From Thuidium tamariscinum (lineage: Eukaryota; Streptophyta; Bryopsida; Hypnales; Thuidiaceae): a stretch of 64,000 bases of DNA. Positions 57,386 through 64,000 of this stretch are shown here, in pieces (the stretch's first letter is position 1; every line of letters begins with the position of its first letter). The notes below the pieces were generated by a model, which was not told the DNA's origin, ran no database searches, and saw only the letters and a list, made by a program, of their open reading frames with translations. The stretch lies in assembly GCA_947034885.2 (NCBI GenBank), contig OX344749.2, forward strand, positions 2,805,501 through 2,869,500, given 5' to 3'. The translations under genes were made by a program, and so were the position numbers.

Positions 57386-58795
57386 GAGGAGGATTACGCG
57401 GGCGACTACGGAAAGATCGACCGTGCAATCAATGCACTATGCCAAGGTGTTAAATATAGGAAGGTGCCTGCAGATATTCGGCTCATGGCACAGTACCTCC
57501 AATACGTGCAGGACTTAGGAACCTACGAAGAGAGGTGTCGGAAAAATGCCGCGGACTTATGGGAAGAGCAGGAGCAAATGGTGGAGAGCGTTGTGGCCCA
57601 GTTTCGATTTGAGACACGCATCAAGAGGGAGGCTGCCTTGTGGGACTGGTCCCCCATATGGTTGGTGGTGTACGAGAACCAATCCATCTTCAAAAAGCTT
57701 CCATCATTACCATGGCGCCATGACGGTGAGTTTCTCACAATGGCACTCTGGCAATTCAGAAATCTACTTTACGACCTTCCATTGTCCGTTTCAGCTCGTA
57801 CTGAATGTCATGAAATACTAGGTTTGAAACATTGAGTGCACTTGACGTCTTGTATTTAGAAAGTGTTGACGGAGGTCTTCACTATGCTGTTGCCAGAGGA
57901 GGAGGCAGAGGTGGTGCGCCGCACGGTCCTTAGACAACGAGTTCACTGCCACTGCCCACCGCCTTTTGTCCAAGTGCTTCGCATTGCATTGCATAAGATT
58001 TTTGGGAGATGGAGGCAACTTACGTGCCCGATATTTGGAATCAGGGAGACTGTTGTGAGGAGCATGTGTAAGAACCAACGAGACCTCATGCTTGCGCTTG
58101 CTGTGTACACGGCGGAAGCCCTTTTCTCGGGCATGGCGTCATTTGAAGGGGACGTTGTGCACGCATCGGTGATGAAGGACGCTCAACTAGTTTGCGATGG
58201 GAAAGAGCAACGCGTCATTAACAGAGTGATGGGTTGAATAAGGTCAGTTTGCATCCGAGCTCTTCAAGACTTGGCGCGTGACTTCCCAGAGGGATTTTGG
58301 CGGTGTTGGACAACCACGCTCCATGAGCATTGGGGAGACCAGGGGAAGCTCTGGTCTCACGCATTACATCAACGAGAAGACTTGGACATCAGGTGGTTGG
58401 CGACTGAAATTGTGCCAAAGTGGGCTTCGTGGGTGGCGGCTACAAGGCGTGCTATCTTGCAACTCGCACAGGCCGTGGATCATGCGCTGGACGTGGATGA
58501 AGATGAAGTTTGGGAGCATTATCATGCTTCGACACTGCCAAGGCGGGAAGTCCTAGATGTCGATGTAGAAGGCACGTCGTGTGCAACACTAGAGCCAGTT
58601 ACCGAGTCGGAGGTTGCGAGCTTGTTCCAACTTCAAAGAGAGGTAGACGTGGACGACATCTGCACACAGGACTTGTCTGTGCAGTGTCTCACAGACGTGG
58701 ACACTCCAATGCCGTTTCTTGGGTGCGCCTGTGAGCCCTCGAGATGGCACTCAGGACTCTGGGTCCATTTTTCGCGATTTAATAGCGAAAATTAG
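57386..58795 (+). pseudogene. Unrecognised multi-exon gene, partial
   Basis: An exon opens at 57386 after the acceptor GTTGTGCCTGCAG: EEDYAGDYGKIDRAINALCQ onward, helical. It leaves at CTAG|GTTTG (57824). A ~40-bp intron ending TTAGAAAG joins in frame to VLTEVFTMLLPEEEAEVVRR. The frame continues past TGA 58235-58237 (VMG*IRS, an Arg-to-stop candidate) to 58795, through FPEGFWRCWTTTLHEHW and an acidic tail. Rich in Trp and Leu, predicted all-helical, no motif recognised. The 5' part is missing: H2 ends 200 bp upstream at 57187. Coding beyond ~58780 is doubtful, because composition changes abruptly. Confidence 0.55.
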
Positions 58796-60288
58796 CCAAA
58801 TTATTCAAGAAAAAGACATAAAAAGAGTATTGAGGGAGTTTTGGTGTCAGTCTATGCCAAAATGGTGGAAAACCAACTTAGAAGGTGGAAAATTCCTAAT
58901 ACTAGAAATTTGAATCATTCTAAGTCTCCAAAGCGAGTATATGTGAAGAATTAGTAATTCTGAGAGAAATAAGGAATATAGAGTTAGTCAGTCCTAGCGA
59001 ATGTCTGTGCAAAGTCAACCTTTTAAGGATGCATAAGACATACTGACTAAGCTAGAAGAGTCTACTACGAGCGTGGGAGAGTTACCAAGGCTTAAGTCCA
59101 ATTTTGGAATAAATTGGATTTAAAGGTAAAACCACTACAATGAATTTGGAGAATTTGAATTTCACGAGACAAAAGATGGAGGATTGGAGGTTGAAGACTA
59201 CAGAGAGGTGTTCCAAGGGTAGGAGCATGCCAAGAGCGAATGAGAATCAAACAATTGTCCAAGATTCCCGGGCATCGGGAATTAAATTGTCCAATTGGGC
59301 AAAGTAATTCCAAATTATTAAAATTAGAAAGGTACAAGGTTGCGTGGGACTTACACCAAGAATCTAGGAGTGCCCTAGATGTTACCCAATTTATTTCGGA
59401 TTTTTCCGAAATTCCACGTTGACTCCATGGGAAGTCAACCGCACATAGAAATGTTCGTAAAATCATAGAAATTACGTATGATGCGGTAAAATCTCACTAA
59501 AAATTAGGATAGGTTTTTGTGTGCTAAATAAGCGCCCGTCAAGTTTGAAGACATTCCGACATTCCCAACTACCAAAACCGGCATCGACATCGAATTTCAC
59601 TAGAAGTTACAAATTGGCGACGGGTTGACCGGCATATCAGGAGCGAATGATGTCCGATTGTCGCAAATAAGGAGTCAATCCTTACTCTCACGGACATTCC
59701 TAACAACCCTGGCCTGACAGATTCATCAAAATGCGCAAATCCTAAAAGTTAGATTTTTGACTTTTAATTGGAGTTACCGTAATTCCAATTTGGGCGCGCA
59801 AATGGCCTAGGAGTGAGGGGTAAGGGGTCCCTTAGGCTAATTGGGGTCTTCTGAAGACAATGGCGTAGACGGTTTTCCGTTTCAAGTTGTTCCCTAAAAG
59901 ATAGAGAGGGTCAGCTCTTAGTTTGACTTTTTAATCGTTAATTGCGGTTAATTGGAAGTGATTTTGGAAATATCTCTTGGAAAATCAAAGATTGGATTTG
60001 GTCAAGATCTCTTTCTTGCGTAAAAATCCATCTTTGGGCTAAAGAAAGACAATTTTCCAAATGACTTTTGGTTAATTTGCAAAATATCTACGTAAATTAG
60101 GGTTAATTCCAAAATATTTTGGGTTAAGATCTTGGATTTGATTTGGCCAAGATTTCTTTTGCGAAATGGGGATGTTTTTAGAAATTTCCACCATTAAACA
60201 ACTAATATTTTGGAATTACATTAGGGTAGTTTAGGATAAAAAGTAAGAAAGTGTTTTCACCGGCAATTACCGAGAGGGGCCCGGCCAC
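58796..60288. other. Non-coding, possibly promoter part of F2
   Basis: No ORF with recognisable content. The last ~800 bp leads into a TATA box at 60292 and may be the upstream part of repeat F2, which F1 lacks. Confidence 0.4.
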
Positions 60289-62720
60289 GGGTATATAAGG
60301 ACCCCCCTCGAGGTTGCCAGTACCCTTATTTCTCGCACCGACACTTCGTTACTCTCTTCATTTATGCCACTGGCGTGGTCGAGGCATCACTTGGACCAAA
60401 GTTTTGGCTAAGTTTTGTATTTGTCACACATTTTGAAGGCTTAGGGCCCCTTCATTTAGTTCATAAGATTCACATTTTTTTCCATAAAGGTTACTCTACT
60501 ACCTAGCGGACCAACAACTCATGGAAATTTCAAGCATTGGAAGCCAAAGTTCGGTTTAAACACTGTCATGTGTACCTCCTTTGGTTGTAAGATCTTGAAA
60601 TACTAAGAAATTTTAAGAATTTAAAGTGAAAGTTCGATTTAAAGACTGTCATGTGTACCTCCTTTTGCGAATAAAATTCTTAAGATACTCTGGGAAAAAC
60701 TCTTAAGACGGTGAAGCTTTGAACCATCACTCACATCTTGGAAGAATTAAAACTCTTCAATAAAAGGGGGAAGTTACTAGTCCACCCCGAGGTTGACCTG
60801 GGAAAGGATAAAAAGGCTTTAAACCTCAAGATTCGAAGGCCTATACCACTTTTTTTAACGCTTGAGCATGAGAGACCTCATCTATCTTTTCAATTGAGAT
60901 TAGTATATGGTGGGTAAGGACCCCGTGATTATTACTGAGTACCAATTGCAAACATAGGAGACACTAGCAATAGCCATCAGATAGTGTAGATTTAGTCCAA
61001 GAATTAGAGTCCAAAAAACCAAAAAATCTAAGTCCAGGGACCACCCCGAAGGCGGACCAGCGGCCTGGAGCGGGGAGAGCCCAAGCGGCAAGGGCGGGCG
61101 ACTGGCAGCAGGGGGCGGCGACCCGGCCACTGGCGCCGCGCCACGTGGCGCCAGCTGAGGCCCGTGACCGGGCTGAGGCTCTGTGTGACCGGGCTGGGCT
61201 CTGTGCGATCAGGCTGAGGCTCTGGTCCAGGCCAGGCCAGGCCATTTTGAGTTCCAAACTCACAAACTAAGAGTCCCAAACTCACAAACGAAAACATCAA
61301 CAACCACACATACAAGTAAGTATTTTCCTAACAAAGTTGACTTGCAAACTCCACTCTTAAGGTAGTGTTACAAAAATTGGGTTTAAATAAAAATTCAAAG
61401 GAAGTAGAGTACTATCCCATCCTCCATTTGATTTGGTATCAAAAATCCAACATTTGTAACTTTGGAATTTCACCACACGAACCTCTATTCTCTCCAACCT
61501 CCATAGCCAAACTCTCATCAAACTTTGCACAATCTAAATGCAAAATTGAGAGAGACGGAAGGAATTAAAGGAAGGAAGATTAAGGGAGAGACAACCAAGT
61601 GAGAGAATTTGGCATTAAAAAATCAATTTTCTAAGAATCTTACTATTGAAATCTAATTCTTTATTCTCAACGTTGACCCCACGTCCTTTTAAAACTAATT
61701 GTTTTAGAATCTTACTATTGAATTGGCACTTATTCTAGGGAGTATGTTCTACATTCTTTGGTCGGTAGTTTTTAATTAGATTCTTAGAAGGTTTGGATTT
61801 TGTTGGTTTTGTTTTATTAGGTCTAATAAGCCAAAAAGAAAGAAACAAATTGACAACCAATTTCTTTAGAATTAACACAAATTCAAAAATTAATTAGATT
61901 TGAAAAGATTTGAAGATGATTTTTTGATTAAAATATTCTAATAAACCAAAAGGGAAACAAACAAACTGCCAACCAATTTCTTTAAAATTAACACAAATTC
62001 AAAAATTAATTAGATTTGGAAAAGATTTGATGTCAATTTTCAATTTAAATAATTAAATCAATTTGAATTTTGGATATTAATCTAGGACCAAAGGAAAAAC
62101 AACTAAAACAACCAACCTTTAACTTTCATTTATTTCTTTAGAATAGAATATTTGCTAACCAAACTAGGTAGACTAATTAAATTGCAGTATTTCTTAATTA
62201 CCGGGGAATTAGGAATTAACAGAATTACGCAATTAAATTAGCACTACATAACATTTAATTTCCTTTTTAATCAGGACAGAATTAATTGACCAACAACGTG
62301 AGAATTATTATGGATTAGATGGAGAGCCGGGATGATTTCGATGGCGAGGTCGTAGGGGAATATTTACACATGACGATGTTTGACGACGAGACCATGGAGA
62401 TTTACGCAGAGGAGGTAAACCGCTCACATTTGATTTTCATTCTCGTTATTTTACTGTTAAGTTTCTTTTTACCAAATGTTTGGCATTAGATTTAGACAAA
62501 ACTATAGAATAGAATAGAGTAGGATTGCTTGGCTGAATTTTAGACTAAAAAAGATAGAATTATAGCCACGAAATTAGATTAGAAACACTTAAAAGACGTG
62601 ACTAAAAGAGTTCATTACTTGGAAGGCTTTCTTTTCATATCCAATTAGAAAGAAAACTCAATTAGATACAGGACCTGTGTGAAAAACTCTTAGCTCGAGG
62701 GTGGAGTTAGGAGCGCTCAC
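60289..62720 (+). repeat. Repeat F2 with TATA box (pair of F1)
   Basis: GGGTATATAAGG at 60290-60300 is followed by the leader CCAGTACCCTTATTTCTCGC. The rest is collinear with F1: GAAGGCTTAGGGCCCCTTCA, CACTGTCATGTGTACC twice, GC patch 61040-61240, AATTGACAACCAATTTC blocks, then a short exon (62319-62414, MESRDDFDGEVVGEYLH...) ending at GAG|GTAAAC. Homology stops near 62720. The 32-codon exon differs from F1 by five replacement and one silent change, all transitions, so coding selection is not evident. Identity unknown: LTR-type or gene-derived repeat. Confidence 0.65.
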
Positions 62721-62729
62721 AGTGCCACA

Positions 62730-62894
62730 GAACCAGTTCAACGTATGGAGTTAAGGGATAATGTTTTGTCGTCAAAGCCGCGATGCTTAGTGCAAGACTT
62801 TGCAGCAGTAAAGGACCAAGACTCCAAGAGGACCACGCCACCGACTTCGGTGACTGCAATGCTGAAGAGGCAGAGGAAGACCATGCGCCTATGA
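62730..62894 (+). other. Possible small exon after F2
   Basis: After CGCTCACAG an open frame reads PVQRMELRDNVLSSKPRCL, VQDFAAVKDQDSKRTTPP and ends MLKRQRKTMRL-stop at 62892-62894. It is protein-like but unrecognised, and could belong to the gene whose exon starts at 63651. Confidence 0.25.
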
Positions 62895-63120
62895 GCCTCC
62901 AAGACCTCGATAGTGCACGCAGGCTATCTCATTGAAAAACGGTTACTATTCTCCCCTCGCGAAGCGGTGACTGTGACCCAACAGTTTGGTCTAAACTCTC
63001 CATTTTAAAAACTTATGAGTACTACAAGATAGAAGACCTAATGGAAACCTTGCCAAGGTACCATTCGTCTTCGTCAGTGTAGTGTTCATAACAACTATCT
63101 ATAGTTTCTGTGTTTCGGCC

Positions 63121-63481
63121 CAGGGTTGTTCTGCCGGACATTGCGACATCGCGACAGACAGACGTCACGCAACATCTAGTAGAGCCCTCGTGACGTCTCA
63201 TTGACTAAAAATCAAGTTGACTTAAAAATAAATCATTAGAAATTAAAAATTTTGACATATTTAAGTTGGGTTTCAATTAAGTGTTTCAATTTTATGAATA
63301 CATATTACATTCTTCATTTAGGTTCATAGTAATAGTAAGATTTTCATTTTTTTGAGTTGCTGAAAATGGACTTTTGCGACGAGGTGGGACGCCCCTCGTA
63401 ACAAGTTGTCACCGTGACACGCGACGTTGGACGTCGTACACAACACCCAAATCCAAAAATATGTTCGACAAAACAACCCTA
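63121..63481. mobile_element. hAT MITE J, 361 bp
   Basis: It starts CAGGGTTGTTCTGCC and ends AAAACAACCCTA (last base changed from G), with a perfect 8-bp duplication TTTCGGCC at 63113-63120 and 63482-63489. The right ~110 bp are homologous to fragment K at 31.3 kb. Non-coding and AT-rich in the middle, with GC-rich ends. Confidence 0.92.
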
Positions 63482-63650
63482 TTTCGGCCAACTCATCATA
63501 AGCAACATGCAATGAAACCAGTCAATTCCTATGTGAAAATGATAGTGAGAATCTGTGAAATTTGGACAAAGCCACTCTGTGGCCATACTATTGCCGTAGT
63601 TTAATGTGCTTTCAAGTGGGTGCTGACAGTGTTTTTCTGAATTCGAGCAG

Positions 63651-64000
63651 GAGAGGCGACGGTGAAGAAGACCTTGGGACAATTAACTTCTTCGGTGGGG
63701 AGTGGGATAGCCTACCAGTCCCGGTTCAGCAACTTCAAGACTTGCGTAGATGCCGAAAATTCATTGGCCAAAACATTGTAGAGCTCCTTTCCCGGCGGCT
63801 CTGGTTCAGCTTGTCGGAGGAAGCACGGGCCCGCATGTACATAGCACCGTCATTCATGCAGGGCCCTCTGGAGAAAGCCTGGAATAAACAAACTAACGAC
63901 TCTCTAGTGAAGTGGGGCCGAAATTATCTGGTCCCATCTCGTTTTTTCAGTGAGTGTCCCGACGACTTAGAGGTTCTTGTTCCATACGTCGTAGGAAAAC
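63651..64000 (+). CDS. Open exon running off the window, unknown
   Basis: An acceptor TTTTTCTGAATTCGAGCAG ends at 63650. The frame starting at 63652 stays open to the window end: RGDGEEDLGTINFFGGEWDS, then LPVPVQQLQDLRRCRKFIG, NIVELLSRRLWFSLSEEARA, PLEKAWNKQTNDSLVKWGR and CPDDLEVLVPYVVGK. About 116 codons with normal composition. No family recognised. The other frames close within this stretch. Confidence 0.5.

Overview
The window looks like repeat-rich nuclear DNA of a land plant. It carries interstitial copies of the plant telomere unit AAACCCT, plant-style U-rich introns with GT-AG borders, an intron-containing relic of cytosolic ribosomal protein L17, and hAT-type transposons. The species cannot be named from the sequence. 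Almost no gene is fully intact: most long frames are whole except for single in-frame stops, each explainable by one C-to-T change.

Layout. 1-3.3 kb: decayed RPL17 (uL22) pseudogene and small tandem duplications. 3.3-20.3 kb: three ~3.6-3.8 kb elements with TGTCG...CGACA ends (A, B, C) plus a 1.9 kb relative (E). They are nested E in B in C, and three (A, B, E) have perfect 5-bp target duplications. A, B and C each carry one gag-like/coiled-coil ORF and no polymerase or integrase. Left of C is a degenerate satellite of ~170 bp period. 20.3-23.5 kb: repeat F1, with a second copy F2 at 60.3-62.7 kb. 23.6-27.9 kb: a protein-kinase-like gene behind a GC-rich minisatellite and a TATA box, interrupted just after its DWG motif by another TGTCG element (G). 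28-34 kb: a disordered-protein ORF, a GC minisatellite, a hAT-like end and TGTCG element D.

34.4-42.8 kb: a minus-strand block with a Ser-rich exon, an FCP1/NLI-like HAD phosphatase frame, and a five-exon gene that joins a ParB/Srx-like domain to a C-terminal DNA-methyltransferase fold lacking its usual catalytic motifs. About two dozen copies of a ~19-bp palindrome (TATCNTCGANTCGANGATA) lie in the upstream region, introns and exons of this block. They recur just upstream of a plus-strand transposase-like gene (50.8-53.6 kb). 43.1-43.7 kb: a fold-back hAT MITE. 44-49.5 kb: AT-rich DNA with local duplications. 54.2-57.2 kb: a hAT transposase gene (BED-like finger, DUF659, C-terminal dimerisation region) with a GC-rich terminal region homologous to that MITE. 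57.4-58.8 kb: an unrecognised multi-exon gene. 63.1-63.5 kb: a hAT MITE with a perfect 8-bp duplication. The window ends inside an open exon.

The strongest candidates for something undescribed are (i) the TGTCG family, which has retrovirus-type integration marks but only one terminal unit and its own ORF, and (ii) the ParB/pseudo-methyltransferase gene block with its dispersed palindromes.
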